A DNA stretch of 64,000 nt from Flavobacterium nitratireducens (GTDB lineage Bacteria; Bacteroidota; Bacteroidia; Flavobacteriales; Flavobacteriaceae). The stretch is from contig NZ_CP121111.1 in the NCBI RefSeq assembly GCF_029625335.1, positions 248,001 through 312,000 of the forward strand, written 5' to 3'. A program made the translations under genes and the position numbers. Below are positions 1 through 7,876 of this stretch, piece by piece. The notes under the pieces were generated by a model. It was not told the origin of the DNA and ran no database searches. It was given only the letters and a program-made list of their open reading frames with translations. Within the stretch, counting starts at the first letter, position 1, and each line of letters opens with the position of its first letter.

Positions 1-1809
1 AAAGGGGATGTACCCCGATTGGATTATTTATGTAATAATGTCCCGGAAACTTTTACACCCTTAAGTAGAGGATTTCATTTAGTTGGCGAAGTCTATAAAT
101 TATATCAAGAAGAATTTAAAAAAATAATGACTGAGCGACAGGTAAATACTTTCTTGTTCGTGCCTATTTTTGATAATGATTTTTTTTGGGGATTTTTAGG
201 ATTTGAGCATTGCATGGATGTAGTCTGGGATTTGGATGTTATTGAATCAATTAAACTCATTACAAAAAATATATCTATTAAGATTAATGAAGTTAGATAT
301 AAAGAAAAGATAGGTCCGAGTTTTGATATTTTTAAATATTATGACAATGGTATACTCGAAGGCTTTTGGGAATTAGATTTAGTTACTAATGAACTTAAAT
401 TATCAAATAATTGGGCTAATTTACTGGGGTTTTCAATTTATGAAGTTAAACAAACATATGAGTTTTTAAAAAGCAGGTATCATCCCGATGATTTTCTTGA
501 GATAGAGGATAAACGTAAAAAATTTATCTCAGGGGAGATTGGTGAATATTCGGGTATAGCCAGAGTTAAAAACAAGGATGAGAAATATATTTGGGTGAAG
601 TATTCGGGATCTCTCAGAAGAAATACCAATGGAGAAGCAGTTAAATTATTTGGAACAATTGTAGACGTCAATGATATCGAAGTTAATAAAATAGCTTTAG
701 AAGAATCTGAAAAGAAAATGCGTTTTATTCTCGAGCATTCTACAGATTTGATAACCCAACGTGATATTAACGGTAAGTATCTGTATGTTTCTGAATCGTC
801 AACAGAAATATTAGGTTATACTCCCCTGGAATTGATGGAATTAAATTCGAATTATGAATTGTGTCATCCTGCTGATTTGGATGATCTACTGGTAAAACAG
901 TCTAATTTTATACATGATAAAAGTCGTTTGAGTTTTATATTTAGTGTACAGATGAAAAAGAAGAATGGTGATTATGTATGGTTGGAGGTGATTTCTAAAA
1001 AAATTATTGTTAATCATTCTTTGGTTTGTATTCAAAGCACTGCCAGAGATATTAGTCTCCGAAAAAAATTAGAACTTCAAAATTTGAAAGCTTTGGAAAG
1101 GGAAAAAGAATTGTATGATTTGAAAGCGAAATTTGTGACTATGGCTTCGCATCAATTTAGAACACCATTAACGGTAATCTACTCTAATGCGGAATTAATT
1201 GAAATAAAAACCAAATTGTTAGATTTCAAATTGGCAGAGAATTTTACAGCTATAACAAACAGAATTAAATTTGAAATTGAACGAATGTCTGAATTGATAG
1301 ATAATATTCTGGTTTTTGGAAAATATGATGTCAGAGAAAATTTTAGTCTTAAAATCGAAGCTATCAATTTTGATGAGTTTATGACAAATTTGATTGTTAC
1401 CTATTTTAATCATGAAGCTGATGGAAGGGGGGTAAAGGTTGTTACTATTGGTTCTTCAAAACCAGTACAGTCTGATACTTCACTTTTAATACATATCTTT
1501 ACAAATTTATTAAATAACGCCTTTAAATATTCCAAAGGAAAACCAAATCCTGAACTTAAAGTTATTTATTTGAATCAAAAAATTCAGATTGAAGTGATTG
1601 ATTATGGAATTGGTGTTCCAGAACAGGATGTCAAAAAGCTTTTTAAATCTTTTTACAGGGCATCAAATACATCTACAATTGTTGGTTCAGGATTAGGATT
1701 GACGATTGTAAAACAATTTACACGAATGCTAAAAGGAAAAATTAAGCTAAAAACAAAACAAAATTCAGGAACTAAAATAACTATAACTTTCCCTTATGAA
1801 CAAAAATAG
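1..1809 (+). CDS. PAS-domain sensor histidine kinase (5' end outside window)
   Basis: The reading frame is open from base 1, so the true start lies upstream; the TTG at 19 is only the first possible internal start. Numbered from that TTG, residues 1-95 look like the end of a GAF-type sensor domain, about 110-225 and 230-350 are two PAS folds, and about 370-435 is the dimerisation/phosphoacceptor domain with the H-box ASHQFRTPL (His378). A HATPase domain follows, with N-box NLLNNAFKYS, G1 box DYGIGVP and G2 box GSGLGLTIVKQF. No transmembrane segment is seen in the visible part, so it may sense a cytoplasmic signal or have membrane segments upstream. The next gene overlaps it by 14 bases, implying translational coupling and a shared pathway. 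The signal is unknown. Confidence 0.9.
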   Translation, partial: KGDVPRLDYLCNNVPETFTPLSRGFHLVGEVYKLYQEEFKKIMTERQVNTFLFVPIFDNDFFWGFLGFEHCMDVVWDLDVIESIKLITKNISIKINEVRYKEKIGPSFDIFKYYDNGILEGFWELDLVTNELKLSNNWANLLGFSIYEVKQTYEFLKSRYHPDDFLEIEDKRKKFISGEIGEYSGIARVKNKDEKYIWVKYSGSLRRNTNGEAVKLFGTIVDVNDIEVNKIALEESEKKMRFILEHSTDLITQRDINGKYLYVSESSTEILGYTPLELMELNSNYELCHPADLDDLLVKQSNFIHDKSRLSFIFSVQMKKKNGDYVWLEVISKKIIVNHSLVCIQSTARDISLRKKLELQNLKALEREKELYDLKAKFVTMASHQFRTPLTVIYSNAELIEIKTKLLDFKLAENFTAITNRIKFEIERMSELIDNILVFGKYDVRENFSLKIEAINFDEFMTNLIVTYFNHEADGRGVKVVTIGSSKPVQSDTSLLIHIFTNLLNNAFKYSKGKPNPELKVIYLNQKIQIEVIDYGIGVPEQDVKKLFKSFYRASNTSTIVGSGLGLTIVKQFTRMLKGKIKLKTKQNSGTKITITFPYEQK

Positions 1810-2872
1810 AATATTGCTGGTTGAAGATGAAATAAACTTAAGAGAAACCATCTGTGAATATTTAAAACATGAAAATTATGATGTTGTAGCAGCTGAAAAC
1901 GGACAAGAAGCCTTGGATATTTTAGATTACTGGATACCAGATTTGATTCTTTGTGATATAATGATGCCGGTAATGGATGGTCATCAATTTCAGGAAATTT
2001 TAATGCAAAACACTACTCTTAATGCAATACCATTTATTTTTCTGACTGCAAAAAAGGAAGATAATATTAGAGAAAAATGTATTTATGATGGAGTAGATGA
2101 GTTTATTTCAAAGCCATTTAAGTTTGATGAATTGACAAAAATGGTAAATGCTAAAATTAAACGATTTAAGAAGATAAAAAATTCCTATAATAATATTTAT
2201 ACGGGATCTAAAAATGTTTTTTTACATGAAATTAATACTCCTTTAAATGGGATTTTAGGTTCTATTGAACTTTTGATTGAAAATGAAGAAAGTTTTGATA
2301 AGGATGATAAAGCGACCTTTTATGAAGCAATTAAAATTTCTGGAGAACGCTTAAATAGAACCATGCGAAATGTGATATTATTTCAAAACATAAAAAATAA
2401 CTCTATTGAATTTAATGAGGATGAACAAAGTGATTTATTAGGTTGTTTTGTTAAAGTAAGAAAAGCCCTTTCTCCTTATTATGAGAATTCTAAAAAAAGG
2501 CTGAGAGTAGATATTGCAACGATAAAACTAAAAATGAATCCGGAATTTCTGGAATTTGTACTTTTTGAGTTAATTGATAATGCATTAAAATTTTCAAACA
2601 CCACTAAACAGGTGAGTGTTGCCGGCAGTATTTACAATGATAAATATTACGAGTTGAATATTACAGATTATGGAATTGGGTTTAAGCAAGAAGAATTAAA
2701 ATCAATTGAGCCAAATAAACAATTTGATAGAGATCAAATGGAGCAGCAGGGGTTGGGTTTAGGTTTGTACTTAAGCCGAATCGTTGTTTTAAAATCAAAA
2801 GGGCTCTTTAGTATTGTTTCAAAGGAAGGAGAAGGAACTAAAATCACTTTGTTACTACCTATAGCGCTATAG
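1796..2872 (+). CDS. Response regulator receiver / histidine kinase hybrid
   Basis: Residues 1-120 form a receiver domain with acidic pocket E10/D11, phosphoacceptor Asp54 (CDIMMPVMDG), Thr84 and Lys106 (SKPF). It is followed by a kinase core: an H-box-like helix HEINTPLNG with His144, an N-box LIDNALKFS, a G1 box DYGIGF and a G2 box GLGLGLYL. There is no DNA-binding output domain, so it should pass the signal on to another partner rather than bind DNA itself. The ATG overlaps the end of the upstream sensor kinase by 14 bases, so the two probably act as a relay pair. This REC-then-kinase order is a known Bacteroidota and cyanobacterial architecture. A terminator follows at 2927. The downstream partner is not in the window. 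Confidence 0.88.
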   Translation: MNKNRILLVEDEINLRETICEYLKHENYDVVAAENGQEALDILDYWIPDLILCDIMMPVMDGHQFQEILMQNTTLNAIPFIFLTAKKEDNIREKCIYDGVDEFISKPFKFDELTKMVNAKIKRFKKIKNSYNNIYTGSKNVFLHEINTPLNGILGSIELLIENEESFDKDDKATFYEAIKISGERLNRTMRNVILFQNIKNNSIEFNEDEQSDLLGCFVKVRKALSPYYENSKKRLRVDIATIKLKMNPEFLEFVLFELIDNALKFSNTTKQVSVAGSIYNDKYYELNITDYGIGFKQEELKSIEPNKQFDRDQMEQQGLGLGLYLSRIVVLKSKGLFSIVSKEGEGTKITLLLPIAL

Positions 2873-2926
2873 ATAGTTAATGAAATTATAGCTTAACCTT
2901 ACTATTAAAATTTATCTTTTTCTCTT

Positions 2927-2960
2927 AAAACTCTAGTTATTCACTAGAGTTTTTTGTTTT
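2927..2960 (+). terminator. Rho-independent terminator after the kinase pair
   Basis: Perfect 10-bp arms AAAACTCTAG (2927-2936) and CTAGAGTTTT (2944-2953) with a 7-base loop, followed by a T-rich run. It sits 55 bases after the stop of the receiver/kinase hybrid gene. Confidence 0.8.
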
Positions 2961-3350
2961 TTATAGTGAATATTTTAAGTAAGTAAATATTTATTTTATA
3001 TTTTTATACCACTTTAACTTATCAGCCTTATTTTTTAAGTCATCAGTATATTGGTGGCTTTAATTGTTTTTGAGACCTATTTTTGTAGATTATTAACTTG
3101 TTTTTTGTAAGGATTTTATACAAATCAAACTGCTTTTTTTGTAAAATATTTTTTTTCAAAGTTAGAGGTCATTGTAAAATAAAAGGATTCATGAGTAGTG
3201 ACTTCCTTTTTCTTATTTCAAGCCGGTTTTAATATAGAAATGTAGTGCAATCATTCTATTGCAACTTCTGATTTTTGAATACAAACACTAAAAATAACAT
3301 GAATAATTATCATTTTTTAATTAATAATAAATCAATTTAACCTCATTTTC
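2961..3350. other. AT-rich intergenic region upstream of the adhesin cassette
   Basis: I see no gene here. The stretch is very AT-rich. TATTTTTG at 3078-3085 fits the Bacteroidota -7 consensus TAnnTTTG, but its upstream -33 element would be TTTA instead of TTTG and it lies about 265 bases before the adhesin start, so it is only a weak promoter candidate. A long 5' leader is possible. Confidence 0.4.
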
Positions 3351-4625
3351 ATGAACAAAATTTACTTTAAAAATTATTTAATGAAATCCCTGAAGATGAT
3401 ACTATTTGCGATAGTATTGTTTTTGACAAGTGAAATGAATGCTCAGGGAGTCAGTTTGACTTTTAACCGAGGTGTTATGGGTTACCTAGGTAATAACCAA
3501 GTTTTATCAGTTGAAAACCTTGCGAGTATCAATATTGCTAGAGTATCTTTTAGGCAACCGCAATCTACTGGACAATTTGGTGGTACACAAGGTAATGATT
3601 TATCCGGTTTCTTAGATATTATCATGCAGGATGGAGTAAAATACTCAATACCTGGAGCGCTTAACTGGAGAAGAACAACAGGGTCTATTATTGAAGGATT
3701 TGGTTTTATTTTTGATCCCGTAGTTAATCTAACGTTGTGGAATAATGGTATTCCGGTTTATCAAATCGTAGGAGGTAGTACTATAAATGTCAGTTCGACC
3801 TTATTATTACAGGCTTATTCATCCACTCAAACCTTTATTGATGGTAATGACTACAATGGTAATGCTGCTCAAAGCGGTTTATTAGATGCCTTGAATTTAG
3901 AATTAGCTAATTCGCCACAACCTTCAAGCATAAGTTTGGCTTCTACAAACGTTGTAGAAGGAAATCCACTTGTTTACACGGTGAATTTAACACCTGCAAC
4001 TTCGGTTGGTGTTCCACAATATTTTACTTTTACTTTCAATGGAACAGCAACAAATGGTTCTGATTATAGTAGCACCTATGTTTTTTCAAATGGTGTAATT
4101 AATAATGGTGATGGGACAATAACAGTGCCTGGAGGTGTTGGTTCTTTTACAGTTACTGTTAATACAATCGATGATTTAATTGTTGAAAGTACTGAAACAT
4201 TAGTGTTGAATGTTGGAAGTAAATCAGCGACAGGAAATATACTTGATAATGACAATCCGTTAGCAGCCACTCAATCACAAACCAATATAAGCTGTTTTGG
4301 AGGTTCTAATGGAACAGCCTCAGTTACAGCTTCAGGCGGAACTACTCCTTATACGTATTCCTGGAAAAATTCATCTAATGCCGTTATAGGTTCGGCTTCT
4401 TCTATTACAGGTTTAGCTGAAGGAAGCTATACTTGTACCATTACTGATGCCAATTCTGCATCAATTACTAAAAACTTTACCATTACGCAGCCAGCTGCTG
4501 CATTATCTCTGGCTGTTTCTTCAGTTACAGAAGCTTCATGCTCAACTCCAACAGGAAGTGTTACTGCAGGTGCTGTTTCAAATGCTGTAGGTACTGTAAA
4601 CTATTCTTGGAAAAAATGCTTCTAA
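3351..4625 (+). CDS. T9SS-secreted adhesin, N-terminal part (Calx-beta, SprB repeats)
   Basis: The N-terminus carries a signal peptide (hydrophobic MILFAIVLFL, likely cleavage after NAQ near residue 32). Residues about 195-300 resemble a Calx-beta domain, and 305-385 match the SprB repeat style (ISCFGGSNGTASV, then GTTPYTYSW and GSYTCTITDAN). A second SprB-like repeat begins near 385 but the frame ends after WKKCF. The stop is caused by one extra base: with five instead of six A at 4611-4616 the frame continues as WKNASNVEVGTTA directly into the TSP3 ORF that follows, giving one protein of roughly 1190 residues. I therefore treat this and the next entry as one gene. It is probably a cell-surface protein linked to adhesion or gliding. 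A second start at Met12 is also possible. Confidence 0.75.
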   Translation: MNKIYFKNYLMKSLKMILFAIVLFLTSEMNAQGVSLTFNRGVMGYLGNNQVLSVENLASINIARVSFRQPQSTGQFGGTQGNDLSGFLDIIMQDGVKYSIPGALNWRRTTGSIIEGFGFIFDPVVNLTLWNNGIPVYQIVGGSTINVSSTLLLQAYSSTQTFIDGNDYNGNAAQSGLLDALNLELANSPQPSSISLASTNVVEGNPLVYTVNLTPATSVGVPQYFTFTFNGTATNGSDYSSTYVFSNGVINNGDGTITVPGGVGSFTVTVNTIDDLIVESTETLVLNVGSKSATGNILDNDNPLAATQSQTNISCFGGSNGTASVTASGGTTPYTYSWKNSSNAVIGSASSITGLAEGSYTCTITDANSASITKNFTITQPAAALSLAVSSVTEASCSTPTGSVTAGAVSNAVGTVNYSWKKCF

Positions 4626-6924
4626 TGTTGAAGTAGGAACAACTGCTACAGTAAATAACCTTTCTGCAGGAACTTATACTCTTACTATAACAGATAATTG
4701 TCATTCTCAGACTAATTCAGTAACTCTTACTGTAGACTGGAATAATTTGGATTGTGATGGGGATGGTACTCCAAATGGAAGTGATCCTGACCCTCAAGAC
4801 CCTTGTAAGTTTGATTCGGCTAATCAAACTAATATAAGCCAAAATTGGCTTGACGCAGATTGTGATGGAGATGGAGTAACCAATGGAAAAGAGAAAACTG
4901 ACGGAACAAATCCTTTAGATCCTTGTTCGTTCAAATTAGCAAGTCAAACAGAGGCTCCAACAACAGCTTGGGAAAATGCTGATTGTGATGGTGATGGAGT
5001 AACTAACAAACAAGAGAAATTAGACGGAACAGATCCAAATAATCCAGATACAGATGGCGACGGAGTAACAGACGGAGATGAGAAGACAGACGGAACGAAT
5101 CCATTAGATCCATGTTCATTAGTATTGGCACATCAATCAGTAGCACCAACATTAGCTTGGGAAACTGCTGATTGTGATAACGACGGAGTAAATAACAAAC
5201 AAGAGAAGTTAGACGGAACAGATCCAAACAATCCTGATACAGACGGAGACGGAGTAACAGACGGAGATGAGAAGACAGACGGAACGAATCCATTAGATCC
5301 ATGTTCATTAGTATTGGCACATCAATCAGTAGCGCCAACATTAGCTTGGGAAACTGCTGATTGTGATAACGACGGAGTAAATAACAAACAAGAGAAGTTA
5401 GACGGAACAGATCCAAACAATCCTGATACAGACGGAGACGGAGTAACAGACGGAGATGAGAAGACAGACGGAACGAATCCATTAGATCCATGTTCATTAG
5501 TATTGGCACATCAATCAGTAGCGCCAACATTAGCTTGGGAAACTGCTGATTGTGATAACGACGGAGTAAATAACAAACAAGAGAAGTTAGACGGAACAGA
5601 TCCAAACAATCCTGATACAGACGGAGACGGAGTAACAGACGGAGATGAGAAGACAGACGGAACGAATCCATTAGATCCATGTTCATTAGTATTGGCACAT
5701 CAATCAGTAGCACCAACATTAGCTTGGGAAACTGCTGATTGTGATAACGACGGAGTAAATAACAAACAAGAGAAGTTAGACGGAACAGATCCAAACAATC
5801 CTGATACAGACGGAGACGGAGTAACAGACGGAGATGAGAAGACAGACGGAACGAATCCATTAGATCCATGTTCATTAGTATTGGCACATCAATCAGTAGC
5901 GCCAACATTAGCTTGGGAAACTGCTGATTGTGATAACGACGGAGTAAATAACAAACAAGAGAAGTTAGACGGAACAGATCCAAACAATCCTGATACAGAC
6001 GGAGACGGAGTAACAGACGGAGATGAGAAGACAGACGGAACGAATCCATTAGATCCATGTTCATTAGTATTGGCACATCAATCAGTAGCACCAACATTAG
6101 CTTGGGAAACTGCTGATTGTGATAACGACGGAGTAAATAACAAACAAGAGAAGTTAGACGGAACAGATCCAAACAATCCTGATACAGACGGAGACGGAGT
6201 AACAGACGGAGATGAGAAGACAGACGGAACGAATCCATTAGATCCATGTTCATTAGTATTGGCACATCAATCAGTAGCGCCAACATTAGCTTGGGAAACT
6301 GCTGATTGTGATAACGACGGAGTAAATAACAAACAAGAGAAATTAGACGGTACAGATCCTAATAATCCAGATACAGACGGTGATGGTGTTACTGATGGTG
6401 ATGAGAAAAAAGATGGCACAGATTCGTTAAATCCTTGTAATTCTATTCCAAGTCATATTAGCCAACCGCTTTCTGAGGAATTTTTAGATAGTGATTGTGA
6501 TGGTGATGGATTGACTAACAGAGAAGAAATAGGAATGAATGTTAAAAATCCTAATGACTCTAATGGTAGTAAAGTTTATGATTATTTAGAAGTGAATAAT
6601 TACAAAACTAATGCAGAGGATGATTTAGAAATTTTCAACGCAGTTACACCTAATGATAATGGTTCAAATGATGTTTTTGTTATTCGAAATATTGAAACCT
6701 ATCCGGATAATACTGTAACTATTTTTAACAGATGGGGTATTGTAGTTTATGATGTTGATGCCTATGGTCAAAACGGAAAGTATTTTAGAGGAGTATCTGA
6801 AGGTAGAACTACGATTAGTAAAAATGAAGAATTACCTAATGGTGTGTATTTCTATGTAGTTAAATACAAAAATACTCAAGGAATTATGAAACAACGTTCG
6901 GGGTATTTATATATCACTAAATAA
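4618..6924 (+). CDS. T9SS-secreted adhesin, C-terminal part (TSP3 repeats, type B sorting domain)
   Basis: The frame is open from before 4612; the first possible start (TTG 4747) has no convincing translation signal, so this is the second half of the preceding gene. It starts with the end of a SprB-like repeat, then has serial DxDGDGxxD calcium-binding TSP3 motifs arranged in a 63-residue unit repeated almost identically about seven times (each with DPCSLVLAHQSVAPTLAWE). The last 95 residues (VTPNDNGSNDVFVI, NRWGIVVYD, LPNGVYFYVVKY) form the gliding-motility-associated C-terminal domain, the type B sorting signal of T9SS. Such proteins are exported with a cognate PorP/SprF protein, which is exactly the next gene. 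Ca2+-rigidified stalk presenting the N-terminal modules is an inference. Confidence 0.82.
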   Translation, partial: ASNVEVGTTATVNNLSAGTYTLTITDNCHSQTNSVTLTVDWNNLDCDGDGTPNGSDPDPQDPCKFDSANQTNISQNWLDADCDGDGVTNGKEKTDGTNPLDPCSFKLASQTEAPTTAWENADCDGDGVTNKQEKLDGTDPNNPDTDGDGVTDGDEKTDGTNPLDPCSLVLAHQSVAPTLAWETADCDNDGVNNKQEKLDGTDPNNPDTDGDGVTDGDEKTDGTNPLDPCSLVLAHQSVAPTLAWETADCDNDGVNNKQEKLDGTDPNNPDTDGDGVTDGDEKTDGTNPLDPCSLVLAHQSVAPTLAWETADCDNDGVNNKQEKLDGTDPNNPDTDGDGVTDGDEKTDGTNPLDPCSLVLAHQSVAPTLAWETADCDNDGVNNKQEKLDGTDPNNPDTDGDGVTDGDEKTDGTNPLDPCSLVLAHQSVAPTLAWETADCDNDGVNNKQEKLDGTDPNNPDTDGDGVTDGDEKTDGTNPLDPCSLVLAHQSVAPTLAWETADCDNDGVNNKQEKLDGTDPNNPDTDGDGVTDGDEKTDGTNPLDPCSLVLAHQSVAPTLAWETADCDNDGVNNKQEKLDGTDPNNPDTDGDGVTDGDEKKDGTDSLNPCNSIPSHISQPLSEEFLDSDCDGDGLTNREEIGMNVKNPNDSNGSKVYDYLEVNNYKTNAEDDLEIFNAVTPNDNGSNDVFVIRNIETYPDNTVTIFNRWGIVVYDVDAYGQNGKYFRGVSEGRTTISKNEELPNGVYFYVVKYKNTQGIMKQRSGYLYITK
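5060..6340 (+). repeat. 189-bp in-frame tandem repeat (about 6.8 copies) in the adhesin
   Basis: The landmark CATCAATCAGTAGC occurs at 5131, 5320, 5509, 5698, 5887, 6076 and 6265, always 189 bases apart (63 codons). Copies are nearly identical at DNA level, including third positions; one variable site (AGCACC versus AGCGCC) runs A,G,G,A,G,A,G. Flanking copies at 4850-5050 and 6340-6520 are diverged. Silent-site identity points to recent expansion or gene conversion and a potential for copy-number change without frameshift. Confidence 0.95.
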
Positions 6925-6957
6925 TATAATACACAGTAGAAAATAATATTCAGCAAA

Positions 6958-7866
6958 ATGAAAAGAATTTTAATTATAATCTTATTAGTTAGCTTAAGTT
7001 CGTATGGACAACAGGAGCCACAATATACGCAGTACATGTATAATCCTACTTTGGTTAACCCTGCTTATGCGGGGTCCAAAGGATATACAAGCGTATTTGG
7101 TTTGTATCGTACACAATGGGTAGGTTTGGATGGTGCTCCAAAAACGGCAAATATTTCATTTAATAAACCTATTGAAGCAAGTAAAATAGGATACGGAGTA
7201 TCGGTTTTAAATGATCATATTGGTGTGAGAGATGAAACACAAATTTCTGTAGATTTATCCTACACTATATTTCTGCAAAATGATTCCAGATTGGCATTTG
7301 GTATCAAGTCGAGTGCCAATTTATTAAATATTGATTTTAACAAATTGAATCAATATAATCCTGGAGAACAGGTGTTGCAGAATAATATTTCAAATAAGTT
7401 TCTGCCTAATGTTGGTGTTGGTTTGTATTACTATAATAGTAACAGTTATTTTGGAGCTTCAATTCCAATGTTACTTGATACACAAAAGTATGATGATGTG
7501 AATAAAGCTCAAATCAACCAAAGATATCATATGTATTTGATGGGAGGGAAAGTTTTTGATTTAAGTTATAATCTTAAATTCAAGCCTGCTTTTATATCAA
7601 AAGTAGTAGCTGGTGCACCGCTACAATTGGATTTGTCTACAAATTTCATGTTTAATGAAAAATTTGTTGTGGGGGCTGCTTATCGTTGGAGTGCTTCAGT
7701 AAGTGCTTTGGCAGGTTTTCAAGTAACGGATAAACTATTTATAGGATATGGTTATGATACCGAAACCACCAGGTTGTCCAATTATAATTCAGGTTCACAC
7801 GAACTTTTTCTTCAATTCGATTTATTTAGAAAAAATTCACGTATAGAAACTCCAAGATTCTTTTAA
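6958..7866 (+). CDS. PorP/SprF family type IX secretion outer-membrane protein
   Basis: A signal peptide (LIIILLVSLSSYG) is followed by the family hallmark QYTQYMYNPTLVNPAYAGS near residues 22-41, then beta-strand-rich sequence ending in a typical aromatic C-terminus. At 302 residues it has the normal family length. In Flavobacterium, SprF is needed to secrete the type B cargo SprB, and paralogues sit directly behind other type B cargo genes. Here it starts 33 bases after an adhesin with a type B sorting domain, so it is most likely that adhesin's dedicated partner in the outer membrane. Only 10 bases separate it from the following OmpA-family gene, so the three are probably one operon. Confidence 0.93.
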   Translation: MKRILIIILLVSLSSYGQQEPQYTQYMYNPTLVNPAYAGSKGYTSVFGLYRTQWVGLDGAPKTANISFNKPIEASKIGYGVSVLNDHIGVRDETQISVDLSYTIFLQNDSRLAFGIKSSANLLNIDFNKLNQYNPGEQVLQNNISNKFLPNVGVGLYYYNSNSYFGASIPMLLDTQKYDDVNKAQINQRYHMYLMGGKVFDLSYNLKFKPAFISKVVAGAPLQLDLSTNFMFNEKFVVGAAYRWSASVSALAGFQVTDKLFIGYGYDTETTRLSNYNSGSHELFLQFDLFRKNSRIETPRFF

Positions 7867-7876
7867 AAATAAAGAC

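Noticed and set aside
5003..6286. Long 427-residue ORF on the minus strand across the adhesin repeats
   Set aside because: It is a shadow of the 189-bp array: a period divisible by three that lacks stops in one antisense frame repeats the open frame seven times. Its product is repetitive and has no family features, while the plus frame has clear TSP3 motifs.
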